A stretch of 64,000 bases of DNA from Paratinospora sagittata (GCA_035771175.1 CM069603.1:29251308-29315307), one strand, 5' to 3'. Positions 21,688 to 32,809 are shown, numbered from the stretch's first letter. Numbers and translations: made by a program. Notes: generated by a model not told the origin, from the letters alone.

Positions 21688-22487
21688 TGTAACACCCCAT
21701 AGTTTTGGTCAAATATTTTTGTTGACTTGTACGTATTGTCAAACATTTTATACGGGTATATGTGCATAAATGACCGTAAAATGTCATGTTTTGTATGTAT
21801 CCTAGTGTTGTAAGAACATTGGGACCCTAGGTAGGGACTCTAGGGTGGAAAAACTTAGAAAATTCAAGTATGGGCGCTAGGAGCTTGCTCCCATGAGACA
21901 AAATTCTTTTTTAGATTTTAGGTAGGGGAGGAGCACACTCCCACCCTGGGGAAGCGCACTCCAGCGGTGATAGACAGAGAGTTGGGCTTTTTGAAAAATT
22001 AAAGAAGCGTGCTCCCTGCGATGACAAAAGACAACCTATTTTCAGGGGTGGAAGGGCAGCGTGCTCCTGGGAGTGGCAGCATACTCCCTACTGTGTTTGG
22101 AAAAAAATTTAGCTCGGTTCGTGTGGCGGTTTAAACAACTCTAAAAGGCTTCCTTTGTTCATTTGAGCAACTTATCAGCTGAGGAAAAAGGAAATAGAAG
22201 GGGAAAGAGGAGGAGAGCAAGGGTTTGGCAAATTCTTAGGTAAAATTTGTGATTTTAGCTTGAAATTCATGAATTTTTGCATCTTTTTTCAAGTTGCCCA
22301 ACATATATGAGTTTGAATTGTTTTGGTTGATGTTGGAGAATTTGGGAAAGTCCGGAATCATGGAAAATTCATAGGTTTCATTGGTGGATTATGCTTCTAA
22401 TTGAATTATTGATGAAAACTTAGCTTAAAACATGTAAAAGTAGCAAGAAAAAGGAGTTAAAGGGTATGACCAAACCCTGTTTCAGCT

Positions 22488-22715
22488 GAAGCAACTAAGG
22501 GTTTTGGTGGTATAAAATGAGTTTGTTTGTTGGTTAATTTAGCTAGGAATTGTGATAAAGTGAGTCCAAAATTGGGGGCTGGATACATTAACTGGATTGG
22601 CGAAGCAACTAAGGGTTTTGGTGGTATAAAATGAGTTTGTTTGTTGGTTAATTTAGCTAGGAATTGTGATAAAGTGAGTCCAAAATTGGGGGCTGGATAC
22701 ATTAACTGGATTGGC
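22488..22715. repeat. Perfect 114-bp tandem duplication
   Basis: GAAGCAACTAAGGGTTTTGG starts at 22488 and again at 22602. The two 114-bp units appear identical throughout, which points to a recent slippage or unequal-exchange event inside the solo LTR. It produces a spurious minus-strand frame with a duplicated 38-residue block. Confidence 0.9.
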
Positions 22716-23434
22716 GATATAGTGGTTTAGTGGCATAAAAACTTCCTTGTCTGTGAGTATTTCTTACCTTGGTAATTACGTATGGCTTTTTATGATATAA
22801 ATCTGATTGTGAAATGATAAGCAAGGTAGTGTATATGCATTTTAATTTGAATTCATAAAATGTTTTGAAAATGGAGCATGCCTTGGACCTATTAGAGTAG
22901 GTCATAGACATGAGTATCATTCTTATTGGATGAACCTTCTAGGAATAAGACTCGTCTGAGTTGCTGTTGAGCACTCATGGTCTTTAGCGTTGTCCTAGTT
23001 AAGGAATGGAAACCCAAGAATGGTTACATTGGTAATAAGTATTTAGAGGCTCGGTGCTACCTTCATAGATGCATAATGAGGGGTAAGACTCACTCTAATA
23101 CTTAGAAGGAGGGAGATGGATGTATGTTTTTTCACTGGATGTGCATTGCTTGCAAATGATTGTATGGCATTGAGTTATGTGTAGCATATATCTTATTTGA
23201 TCAAATTATTGCACAAGTTTTAATTAACTTGTTTAACATGCCGTGTTTTATATTGATACTTTTATGATGCCATAGGTAAAGATATTCATTGAGCTGTAGC
23301 TCACTCCAAAATTCTCCATCATTTCAAGTAAAGACTTAAAGGGCAAGGGTAAAGCTCGCGAGGAGTGATACTTCCCTTTGTGTTCGATGTATGCATTTTG
23401 AGAGTTTTGGGAATAAGTTTGTAAATTGTAATAT

Positions 23435-23435
23435 A

Positions 23436-23470
<35 letters not shown>
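23435..23470. repeat. (AT)n microsatellite
   Basis: A run of TA units near the 3' end of the solo LTR, interrupted only at its start by ACATATAT. Confidence 0.85.
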
Positions 23471-23690
23471 CATCTAATATCGTATATAATATCATCTAGA
23501 TGTTGAACTTGTATGTGTGAAGATAAATATTTTGATCTTGATGAAATAAAATGGTATTTATGGTATATGAATGTGCATACAGGATTTGTGTATGAACAAG
23601 TTAGGCTAATAGGAGGTCGGGTATGTTATGTATGACGTATTTGATATTTCTTGCCGGTAGTGACGTCACCCTATGATGGGGGTCGCGACA

Positions 23691-24342
23691 TCTCTTCTCG
23701 GAAGTAACTTCGTAGGTACATTTTCTTGGATTAAGCCTCATGTTGTACTATTGGATGGTGTCAAAAACATCTCTGAGGTCTCCTAGATAAGTTGTCGACC
23801 TAACACTTTTTACCAACATATCGCCGACATAAACTCCATGTTGACTCCAATTTTATTTTCAAACATCCGATTTAGTAATCTTTGGTATGTTGTCCCAGTA
23901 TTCTTTAAGGTCAACTATGATCGAGGTCTTCTCTGCATCCTGATGTTACATCACGATTTGGTTATACTTGGAATACACATCCATAAAGCCGAGTAGCTCA
24001 TGAACAACCGTTGCATCGACTAATTGATTGATTCTAGGGAGTAAGAAGCTATCCTTCGGGCACGCCTTGCTCAAGTCTGTGAGATCGACACAGATTTTCC
24101 ATTTTCTAGTTGGCTTTTTAACCATCACAACATTAGCTAACTAGTCAGGGTACAACACCTCCAAGATGAACTGAGCTCAGATGAGCTTGTCTACTTCCTC
24201 TCTAACAGCATGAACTCATTCCGCACCAAGAGCTCTTCTCTTCTGATGCACTGGTTTGGCCTTCAGGTCTGTCTTGAGACAGTGAACAATCACCTCCATC
24301 GAGATGTTGGGAATATCATTATAAGACCATGCGAAGATGTCC
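23691..24342 (-). pseudogene. Reverse transcriptase part of Tat-type pol (broken)
   Basis: On the minus strand from 24342 the reading is DIFAWSYNDIPNISMEV, KRRALGAE, a stop, then VVMVKKPTRKWKICVDLTDL, SKACPKDSFLLPRINQLVDA and ELLGFMDVYSKYNQI. This is the N-terminal half and fingers region of Ty3/gypsy RT, in the form usual for the Tat branch (CVDFTDLNKACPKDSFPLP). Stops and a frameshift follow. The part between here and RNase H, including the catalytic YxDD motif, is missing or unreadable at the junction with the solo LTR. The upstream side is cut at 24343 by the plus-strand element. Confidence 0.8.
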
Positions 24343-24577
24343 ATATTGGCCTTGTGGCCTTGAACTGGATGTATGTTGGCCATGTGCCTTGGACTTGGAT
24401 TTGATGATGGGTCTAGGCATGTTTCTTTAGACTGTTTTGTTTTATTTGGAGAATTATTATGATCATTGTTTTATGATTATTATTGTCTTGTATGCCTTGG
24501 GAGACTATATCTTGTTGATTCATGTGGATGCATGTCTTTGATTTAGAATTGTTAAGTCTATTAGGTGATTGATGTGG
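24343..24577 (+). mobile_element. 5' LTR remnant of the plus-strand gypsy element
   Basis: Nearly identical over 235 bases to 31832-32067 of the 3' LTR (ATATTGGCCTTGTGG ... GATTGATGTGG). The first 2.6 kb and last about 180 bases of the LTR are absent, so the 5' LTR was deleted on both sides. No primer-binding site is recognisable after it. Confidence 0.8.
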
Positions 24578-25990
24578 ATTTAACCTAGATTGATCGAGTT
24601 GAGAGTTTTAGGTGATTAAAAGCTTAAATGATAACTTAAAAGTCTTACTACTCTATTTTGTGTGTGTATTACATATTATGGGTAGTTATGAGGCTTTGGG
24701 GTATTTCTTGGATGATCATGTGAATGATTCATTGTTGTGTTGTGCTTCTTAGAGTTATGAGGAAAAGTGGAAGAAAACAACCACACATGGATTCATCTGA
24801 GGAAGATGATCGAATGAGGAGCTGGACGAACTAGTTGCCACACATGGTCGTTTGATGGTCGTTTAGACAGCTCAGATTCATGAGTTGATCAGGAGGACTG
24901 AGGCCACAACACCACAACCACCTCCAGTTGTACCCCAGGGGGATGGTGTTGGTGAGGTTGAGGCCGAACCTATGGGAGATGAGGATGCAGTTTAGCCCCC
25001 TATGGCTGCACCACAGCCAGAGATTGCACCTACCCCAGTTCCTATTCCAGATAGAGGTCCCTCAGACCATCAAATCAAGATGGGAGAGAAATTCATGAAG
25101 CTGAAGTCTGAGAAGTTCTATGGGGGAGCAGAACTGAAGAAGGCAGAGGATTGGCTGAAGAACGTAGAGAAGATTGCACAGACTCTTAGCCTTGATGAGG
25201 AGGCTCAGGTGCTTTGTTCTACCATATGCTGAAGGGTGATGTAGATGACTGGTGGACATCTGTATTGAAGTATCGAGGCATAATACAGAGTTAGCAATCG
25301 TTTAGACAGTTATTCTTAGAAGCATATGTTCATGCTACTAAGAGACTGAGGAAGAGGCATGAGTTCATGAACCTTAATCAAGGTACCATGATTGTTCGCC
25401 AGTACGAGATCAAGTTCATGCAGTTGTCTGCTTATGCTCCGGGTTTGGTACAGTCGACTGAGGACCAGATCACACAGTTCATGTTGGGATTGAGGCCAGT
25501 TATCCGGCAGGCCTTGTCAGTGACTGAGATGGCTGAGTTCCAGACCGACCATGCGAGGCCGCATAATTTGAGCTTCACGAGCACGTTGAGGGACAAGCTA
25601 GACCAGCAGTTCAGGCACCTCAGCAGTTTCAGGCTGAGTCAGGTAGGAAGAACACCTGAAAGGAGGGGAGATGGGGGAAGAAGAGGAAGTTTCAGAAGGG
25701 AACACAGTCCGAGGGTGCTCAGAGTGAGTCATCTCATGTCCAGACTGGTGTTAGATCTTCGCCATTTGTTGTACCTTCTACCCCAGTGGCCAGTTAGGCA
25801 CATAAGCCACCACTTCCACAGTCAGGCTGAAGTCGTGGCAGAAGCAGAGGTGGTAGTGGGGCTGCATCGCAGTCAGGGTCTACTACTCTGAGGGCTGCAT
25901 TTATTTGCTATCGATGTGGTCAACGGAGCCACATGAGGATTGAGTGTCCGAACCCACCGTTGACATCTCCGGGTACAGTGCAATAGTCTA
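24578..25990 (+). pseudogene. gag region of the plus-strand gypsy element (broken)
   Basis: After a leader (24578-24770) the frame pieces read FMKLKSEKFYGGAELKKAED at about 25090-25150. They continue with a frameshift near 25215 to LNQGTMIVRQYEIKFMQLSA and DQITQFMLGLRPVIR (25367-25520), the usual gag capsid motifs of chromovirus-type Ty3/gypsy elements. A complete CCHC zinc knuckle (CYRCGQRSHMRIEC) is at 25906-25947. Gag packages the RNA into virus-like particles. Frameshifts and stops (for example at 25984) make it non-functional. Confidence 0.8.
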
Positions 25991-26040
25991 GTGGTAGAGA
26001 GATTGCCAAGGCAGCCGCCGAGCCAGATCCAACCGCATCG

Positions 26041-26340
26041 AGGACCTTAGTGGAAGGTACTCTTCATATTTGTGATACTTCGATGCACGTTTTATTTGAT
26101 GTTGGATCTACTTTGTCTTTCATATCTGGACGCATGGTAGATAGATTGCATTTGACTCCCGTTAGAGCTAGTACATGGTTAGTTGTGAGTACTGTAGCTG
26201 GGGAGAGAATCTACCCAAACTTGGTTTGTGAGCACTGTATTGTGAGAGTTGGGGATTTCGAGATGCCCGTGGACCTTCGAGTCCTAGAGTTCCTTGAGTT
26301 TGATGCAATCCTGGGGATGGATTGGCTCGCCGCATACTAG
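26041..26340 (+). pseudogene. Protease domain of the plus-strand gypsy element
   Basis: The frame reads LVEGTLHICDTSMHVLFDVG, STLSFIS, then VGDFEMPVDLRVLEF and DAILGMDWL before a stop at 26338. This is the pepsin-type retroelement protease. The active-site triad normally D-S/T-G is D-V-G here, so catalysis is probably lost. The rest of the polyprotein follows after stops and a frame change. Confidence 0.75.
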
Positions 26341-27704
26341 TAGTGATCGATTGCTTTGCGAAGAGAGTCATTTTTCAGATCCCTGGACATTCTGAGTTCA
26401 CATTGCAAGGGAGAGCATCGAACCAACCAATTACCAGAGGTAGATTGGTAACTAATGAAGACAGAGAGATCTTAGCTGGGATAGTGCCAGAGGACGATGA
26501 GACCAGTGGGATGAGAGTTGAGGACATCCTTGTAGTGAGAAATTTTCCTGATGTGTTTCCTTCAGACCTTCCCGGATTGCCTCCAAAGAGGGAAATTGAC
26601 TTTATCATAGAGCTGGTCCCTGGTACGAAGCCTGTCTCCATGGCACCACATCAGATGGCACCGGTTGAGTTGATTGAGTTGTAGAAACAGCTTGAGGAGC
26701 TGTTGGCTAAGGGCTTCATTAGCTCGAGTATGCCACCATGAGGAGCTCCAATTTTTTTCGTCAAAAAGAATGATGGGAGTTTGTGGTTATGTATTGACTA
26801 CCGCCAACTCAATAGGGTGACCATTAAGAACAAGTATCCTCTCCCGAGGATCGATGATCTATTTGACCAGCTGAAGGGAGCAAGATTCTTCTCGAAGATT
26901 TAACTGCGTTCCGATTATCATCAGCTGAGGATCAAGGATGAAGATGTGCCTAAGACAGCTTTCAGGACCCGATATGGACATTATGAGTTTCTTGTGATGC
27001 CTTTTGGTGTGACTAATGCATCAGTGATGTTCATGGACCTGATGCAGAGAGTGTTTAGGCAGTATCCGGATAAGTTTTTAATTGTCTTCATTGATGACAT
27101 ACCGGTGTATTCCAAGACTCAAGCTGAGCATGAGGAACACCTTAGAGTGACTTTGCAGACTCTGAGAGAGCATAGATTGTATGCGAAGCTGAGCAAGTGC
27201 GAGTTTTGGATCACCGAGGTGAAGTTTTTGGGTCATGTTGTGAGTTCAGAGGGGATTTTTGTTGAACCGTCCAAAATTTAAGCCATTATCAGTTGGCCTA
27301 GACCTACCACAGTGACCGAGATCATGAGCTTTCTGGGTTTAGCAGGTTATTACAGGAGGTTTGTGCAGGGCTTCTTTAGGTTGGCTGCACCTCTTGCTAG
27401 GCTTACACAAAAAGATGTGCCCTTTGTGTGGGCAGTGGTTTTCGCTCTGAAGATTTGGAGGCATTATGGTGAAAAGTTCACCTTGTATTTCGACCGCAAG
27501 AGCCTCAAGTATTTGTTTTCTCAAAAAGAATTGAATATGAGGCAGAAAAGGTGGTTAGAGCTCCTAAAGGACTATCATTTCGCATTGGAATACCATCCTG
27601 GTAAGGCCAATGTAGTGGCTGATGCATTGAGCAGGAAGAGGGTAGAGACAGTTATGGTAGCGCGCCAGATGTCTCAGGAATGGAGACTCTTGAGGCGGCT
27701 ATAG
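26341..27704 (+). pseudogene. Reverse transcriptase and truncated RNase H of the plus-strand gypsy element
   Basis: RT motifs appear in order: FPDVFPSDLPGLPPKREIDF, a stop, [52 protein letters not shown] and the catalytic block FIDDIPVYS (about 27085-27115). LGHVVSSEG and [15 protein letters not shown] follow. In RNase H an in-frame deletion joins PFVW directly to [13 protein letters not shown] near 27430. This removes about 74 residues that are present in the sister family at 52310-52530, including the first catalytic aspartate (YTDAS). The C-terminal connection [17 protein letters not shown] is intact. Stops fall at former tryptophan (PP*GAP) and other codons. Confidence 0.85.
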
Positions 27705-29178
27705 TGATGAGTGTAGGTTCTACCCCTTCAGATGAGATTGTGATATGTGCTCAGACGAGGGCTTAACCTAGTCGAGTTCAAGAGGTGATTGACCAGCAGA
27801 GACTTGACATTGATTATGTGATGTGCAAGTTTTGGGCTGAGAGTGGTGATCATGTCGATTATCACATGTCATCTGATGGTGCTTTGAGATATAGGGGACG
27901 TTTATGGGTTCCCGCAGATCCACAGTTGAGGCGGGGTATACTCTAGGAGGCTCACAGATCTCATTATGTTATTTATCTGGGTAGAACTAAGATGTATCAT
28001 GATATGAAAATGATGTATTGGTGGCTCGACATGAAGAGAGAGATAGCTCAGTTTATTTAAAGACGTGGGATCTGTCAGAGAGTCAAGGCTGAGCATCAAA
28101 AGCCTGGAGGGCAGATGCAACCACTTGCCATCCGTGAGTAGAAGTGGGAGCATATTACCATGGATCTTGTAGTGGGATTACCCTATACCCCGAGGAGACA
28201 TGATGCTATATGGGTCATAGTTGATCGCTTGACCAAATCCGCTCACTTCTTACCGGTGAACATTAGGGATTGTATGGACAAGCTGAGTATGCTATATATG
28301 CGGGAGATAGTCAAGCTTCATGGGGTGCCAGTTTCGATTGTGTCGGATAGGGACCCGAGGTTTACATCGGTGTTCTGGCAGGGGTTACAGAGGCAGCTCG
28401 ACACGAGGCTAGATCTCAGTACCGCATATCATCCTCAGACGGATGGCCAGTCTGAGAGGCTAATTTTTTATTTTAGAGGATGTGCTCCGAGCTTGTGTCC
28501 TTGAGTCCGGTGGTAACTGGGAGAAGTATTTGCACCTGCGTGAGTTCGCGTACAACAATAATTATCAGTCCAATATTGGCATGGCTCCCTTTGAGGCTTT
28601 ATATGGACGACCGTGTAGGTCACCCGTGTGTTGGACGGAGGTAGGGGATGCCGCTATGTTGGGACCATAGTTTGTACGATAACACACAGAGAAGATCAAG
28701 AGGATTAAGCATAATGTGAAGATATCTCAAGATAGGCAGACGAGTTATGCTGATAATAGGCATAAGGCCATAGAGTTTGTGGTTGGTGACTAGGTTTTGT
28801 TGAAGGTCTCACCTCAGAAGAGCCAGACAAGATTTGGGATAAAGGGCAAGCTTGCTCCGAGAGTCATTGGGCCGTTCGAGATTCTAACCGATTAGCCTTG
28901 CCACCTCCGCTTGTAGCAGTGCATAATGTGTTTCATGTGTCGACCCTGAGATTGTACAAGAGTGATTTTGATCACGTCTTGGATTGGAGGCACGTGGAGT
29001 TGAGGCAGGATGGGACCTATGATGAGGAACCGGTCCAAATACTTGACGGAAGGTGTAAAGATTGCGCAACGGAGAGATTCCTATGGTCAAGGTGAAATGG
29101 CAATTCCACAGTGAGGAACAGGTTACTTGGGAGCATGAGGACTACATGCGGGAGCACTTTGCAGGGTTCATGGGCTAA
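27705..29178 (+). pseudogene. Integrase and chromodomain-like tail of the plus-strand gypsy element
   Basis: The zinc-binding segment is EAHRSHYVIYLGRTKMYHD; its first cysteine is replaced (RRGICQRVKAEH). The catalytic core has D in TMDLVVGLP (28165), D in [14 protein letters not shown] (28340-28380) and E in [12 protein letters not shown] (28420-28455), then a frameshift. EFAYNNNYQSNIGMAPFEAL follows. The tail reads VHNVFHVSTLRLYKSDFDHV, then VKWQFHSEEQVTWEHEDYM and ends at TAA 29176-29178. The TWE..YMRE tail is the degenerate chromodomain-like end of Tekay/Del-type chromoviruses, which helps direct integration into heterochromatin. At least six stops are visible, including PEW->*KWEH and VVGD*. 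Confidence 0.82.
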
Positions 29179-29217
29179 GGTAAATTTCTTAATCTTGAAA
29201 CTTCGAGGGCGAAGTTC

Positions 29218-29235
29218 ACTCTAAGGTGGGTGTGA
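29218..29235 (+). promoter_or_regulatory. Polypurine tract before the 3' LTR
   Basis: CTTCGAGGGCGAAGTTCACTCTAAGGTGGGTGTGA runs up to the LTR start. The CGAGG.CGAA block followed by AAGGTGGG is the standard arrangement at this point in these elements. Confidence 0.6.
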
Positions 29236-29477
29236 TGTAACGCCTTAGAAATGATTTCATATAGCCCATAACCTGTTTGTGTTTTGCCAAAACTCTATGT
29301 ATTTGCCTTATTTGTTTGATTGTGTGTTTGATGCTTTGTGTGCGTTGTTTCGAGTGTTTTCGCGTGGTTTTATGTTGTAAAATGTGCTTGGGAAGCCTCG
29401 GGGTGATCAGAGGTTCATCAGGTATCGAAACGGGAGAAAAATAGGGCCCAAGGACCATGGAGCGAGCTTAGTGGGCA

Positions 29478-29649
29478 GAGGAGCGCGCTCCATGGGTGGC
29501 CAAAACTGGAAAATTTCACCCAATTTCAGAGGAGCGCGCTCCATGAGAAGAAAAAATGCCCAAATTTTTGGAAATCACCCGAGGAGCGTGCTCCATGACT
29601 GATAATTTCAAAAAAAAAAATATAAGGGCTCAGAGGAGCGCGCTTCATG
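29478..29649. repeat. Four palindromic GAGGAGCGCGCTCCATG motifs, 51-52 bp apart
   Basis: Near-identical copies begin at 29478, 29529, 29581 and 29633. The core GGAGCGCGCTCC is a perfect 12-bp palindrome in copies 1 and 2, with single changes in 3 and 4. A shorter version (CATGGAGCGAGCTTAG) precedes them at about 29455. They end 59 bases before the TATA-like box, so they sit in U3. Confidence 0.9.
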
Positions 29650-31050
29650 GCTCAAAAAACCCAGAAAAACAGTTTTTGCAAGTTTTTTTGTGTGGGCCCA
29701 AAATTGGCTATTTAAGTAATGTACACCTATTTTGAGCTCATTAGCACGTTTTTGAGCTTGGAAAGAAGGGAAAGAGGAGGAGAGGAGGAGTGGAGAAGAA
29801 AAGGGAAAAGCTAGGGTTTGATGGTTGCTTGCTCAAATCTCACCCAAAGTGAGTATGTTTTTCCATTTTCTTCCTAGAATCTCCTTGTAGTTGTATGAAA
29901 AAGCTCAATTTTGACCTAAGGGAGGGTGATAACCATGGTTTGGAAGTGACCCTAACCTAGGGTTTACTGATTTTGCCCCATTTGGCTTGTTTATGGTTGA
30001 ATCTACCCTCTAAGACTTAGATCTACGCTTGGAATGCATTTTGAATGAACTTCACCACGTTTTTGGTGGTGCAAGAGTTTAGGGTTTTGTTGGAAACCCT
30101 TAGGGCCATGGTGTATGGTGTAGATTAGGGTTCCTTGGTGGATTTGGAACCCAATGACACCATTTTTCCTAATTTCTAGCAAGAAATTGGTGGATCTAAG
30201 TGTAAAGGCCTTAACCCTAGAAATCAAACTTAGGGATTTCCTTTGGACTTGCATGTCAACTATGTTGAATAAATGGCTGATTCTAGTTGATTGATGGTGG
30301 TGTTCAGTATTTTTATCCATTGAAAACCCTAGTTGTAATGTAAAATCGGTCTGGGGCTTGATTTTGGGGATTTTGCCCAAATTGGGGCTTTTGACCTAAA
30401 GCAAGTCAATTGATTAAATTGACTTGAGAATTGTCTAATTGGACCTAAATTGAGTGGAATCATGGGTTTAGATTGTTTAAACCTATGTTTAATTTGTATG
30501 ACTTAGTGCAATTTGGCTCTATGCCTATTGTAGAGATTTTTCCCCAAATTGGGTCATATGCCATGTATTGATTTGAATTGAGAATTTGACTTGAGTATGA
30601 TCAATCTTGCATGGTTTTGAATGGTTTGGACTTATGTTAGGATTGATTAACCTAGACTAAGTGATTGTCTTAGTTTTGGGGAATTAGTCTTGTTTGTGGA
30701 TTCGCACGGATGTCGAGGTTGATCATGAGATGGGAAACTCATGATGGGAATTAGATGCACATAGACTTGTTGAATTAGGAATTGATCATGATTAGTGTGT
30801 CTGTGTATAGATGATAATGGTAATTGATATATGTGCATGAATTTATGGTTTACAGGATCTTGATTTGCATTGGGATTTGTGTAGAACCGTGTGTGGATAG
30901 CTTTGCTTGCGTGGCATTGGTTGTGAGTAGTTGTTCATCTTGTTTATCACTTGTGTCATCCTATTTACTTATACTTGTATGTTGAAAGTCATGAAACATT
31001 ATTATGGAAATGCATGTGTTTAATATGTTTTGAAATGGCATGCATTAATA

Positions 31051-31345
31051 CTCTAGAAGCTTGGTGTTCCAAGCTAAGTTTCCTAGGTGTTCTTAGGAGG
31101 CTTGTGCATGTTTGCCAAGCTGACTTCTCTAGAAGTAGATTTGTATGTGGAAGCTCTAGAAGCTTGGTATTCCAAGCTAAGTTCCCTAGGTGTTCCTAGG
31201 AAGCTTGTGCATGTTTGCCAAGCTGACTTCTTTAGAGATGGATTTTGAATGGTTTTAAAACTCTAGAAGCTTGGTGTTCCAAGCTAAGTTTTCTAGGTGT
31301 TCCTAAGAGGCTTGTGCATGTTTGCCAAGCTGACTTCTTTAGGGA
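31051..31345. repeat. Three about 105-bp repeats, each with two TGTT-loop hairpins
   Basis: Units start CTCTAGAAGCTTGG at 31051, 31154 and 31261. Each contains AGCTTGG-TGTT-CCAAGCT (copy 2 has TATT in the loop), a perfect 7-bp stem, then CCTAGG-TGTT-CCTAGG-like (perfect in copy 2, one or two changes in the others). Each then has GCTTGTGCATGTTTGCCAAG and CTGACTTCT. They lie downstream of the TATA box, hence in the transcribed part. Confidence 0.85.
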
Positions 31346-32243
31346 TGAAAATTGACATGCCCCTATTAAGGGAGGATCATGTCACTGACGAGTGAATGAT
31401 CTATGTGTTAGCTGTACCCCAATAAGGGAGGGCCATGCGAGTCTCTACAACAGGAAAATAAATGGTTTTGAAATGCATGGAATTGAGAATGCTTATTTTA
31501 CTATGTGTTTTATGTTTCACATACTCATGAGCATTATTTCATGCATATGCATATATGAATTTTATGATGTATAATTGATGGCACTACTGAACACTATTCA
31601 CTGGGCACCGTTGGCTCGCACTCCCACTCTCTTTTCAGGTTTTACTGATAAGGGCAAGGGCAAGTGTATTGCGTTTGCTTGAGGACCTAGCCATTGCCAA
31701 AGCTAGGACTCTTATGTATGGTTTGATGTTCTTAATTACATATATGTATGGTTTTAATTATTTTGATACATATGTAATTAATATAACACTTGTTGAATCT
31801 AGATAGTGAGAGACTTTGTATTTATGGTTGTATATTGGCCTTGTGGCGTTGGACTGGATGTATGTTGGCCATGTGCCTTAGACTTGGATTTGATGATGGG
31901 TCTAGGCATGTTGCCTTAGACTGTTTTGTTTTATTTGGAGAATTATTATGATCATTGTTTTATGATTATTATTGTCTTGTATGCCTTGGGAGATTATATC
32001 TTGTTGATTCATGTGGATGCATGTCTTTGATTTAGAATTGTTAAGTCTATTAAGTGATTGATGTGGGTTAAATTTTTTTTTTTGGGGGGACTCTATGTGA
32101 GAGTCTGGTTGAGGCTTGTAGGGTCTTGATCAACTCATGGGATGATTTGAGGTTGTCATGGATGCCTACGTCGGGCGACCCATCCCGACACTTTCGCATG
32201 CCGATCCATGAGGGATGACGATTTGGGGTGTGGGGTCGTCACA

Positions 32244-32809
32244 TTTGAACTCAAGGGACTGAGCGCAATGCATCTCCAAATCCCGCAAGTAAAGGTGCTC
32301 AATCGCATCACGAGGGCTCCCATGGTTTATCTAAAAGACAAGGGACCACCCTCATCAATAGTATGCCATATGCATGAAGTAATGTATCATGGTATTATGT
32401 TTATAAACAATGCAATGCCGTGCTTATCATAAAGTAAATGAATACACAAAGCTATGCCTTCATCCCCACCTTAGGATGCAAGTTTTGACAAAACTCTCGG
32501 AGGCAAAGTCTTGGCGTAAAGTCGGCAAAGTCACCACTTTTCAGAGGGGTAAAGGGTTTCCAAAAGTGGTGGTTGAGTGCAAATGGACCCCCCTATTTAT
32601 AGAAAAATATGGAGCAAAAGGACTTGGGGAAGTTCCTGGGCACCTGCCAGGGCACGTGCCCGACCTAATTTTGGGTTTTTCAGGGCTGAAGCATTGGATT
32701 GGGTGCACGGTTCTGACTGGGTTGTCGTCCGAGACAGTGTTCGGGGTTTACATGTGCACGTATTGCAATGTATTTGGTTTAAAATTGTCCGTTTACCAGG
32801 GGTGTTACA
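32244..32809 (-). mobile_element. LTR fragment (family C), minus orientation
   Basis: The right edge GGGGTGTTACA (ending 32809) is the LTR start TGTAACACCCC on the minus strand. A minus-strand TATA box (CTATAAATAGGGGGG) is at about 32590-32604. About 50 bases upstream of it is a palindromic cluster GGGCACCTGCCAGGGCACGT. The left side is cut by the neighbouring 3' LTR at 32243. Confidence 0.6.

Larger units (their letters stand above)
21688..23690 (+). mobile_element. Solo LTR inserted in the Tat-type pol
   Basis: The segment begins TGTAACACCCC and ends GGGGTCGCGACA, about 2.0 kb, with no internal domain. It sits exactly between two pieces of minus-strand pol, interrupting ...VTSEK and EKCEQAF. 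Flanks are TTCTCG on the left (21682-21687) and TCTCTTCTCG on the right. The immediate 5-mers TCTCG and TCTCT match at four of five positions, an imperfect target duplication. The ends resemble the families at 120 and 29236, but the body differs. GC-rich motifs (GGAGCACACTCC, AAGCGTGCTCC, CAGCGTGCTCC) lie at 21868-22085. Confidence 0.72.
29236..32243 (+). mobile_element. 3' LTR of the plus-strand gypsy element (about 3.0 kb)
   Basis: The LTR starts TGTAACGCC after the polypurine tract and ends GGTCGTCACA at 32243. Both ends and several internal blocks match the solo LTR at 120-3002 read in reverse (ATTTCAT(C/A)TAGCCCATAACC near the start, CACTGGGCACCGTTGGCTC near 31600). A TATA-like CTATTTAAG is at 29708-29716, so U3 is about 470 bases. 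Just upstream lie four GAGGAGCGCGCTCCATG-type motifs. R/U5 is long and holds three hairpin-bearing repeats at 31051-31345. No target duplication can be checked because both neighbours are other LTR fragments. Confidence 0.85.

Noticed and set aside
22457..22702. 81-codon minus-strand frame with a duplicated 38-residue block
   Set aside because: It is created by the 114-bp tandem duplication within a solo LTR and has no other support.
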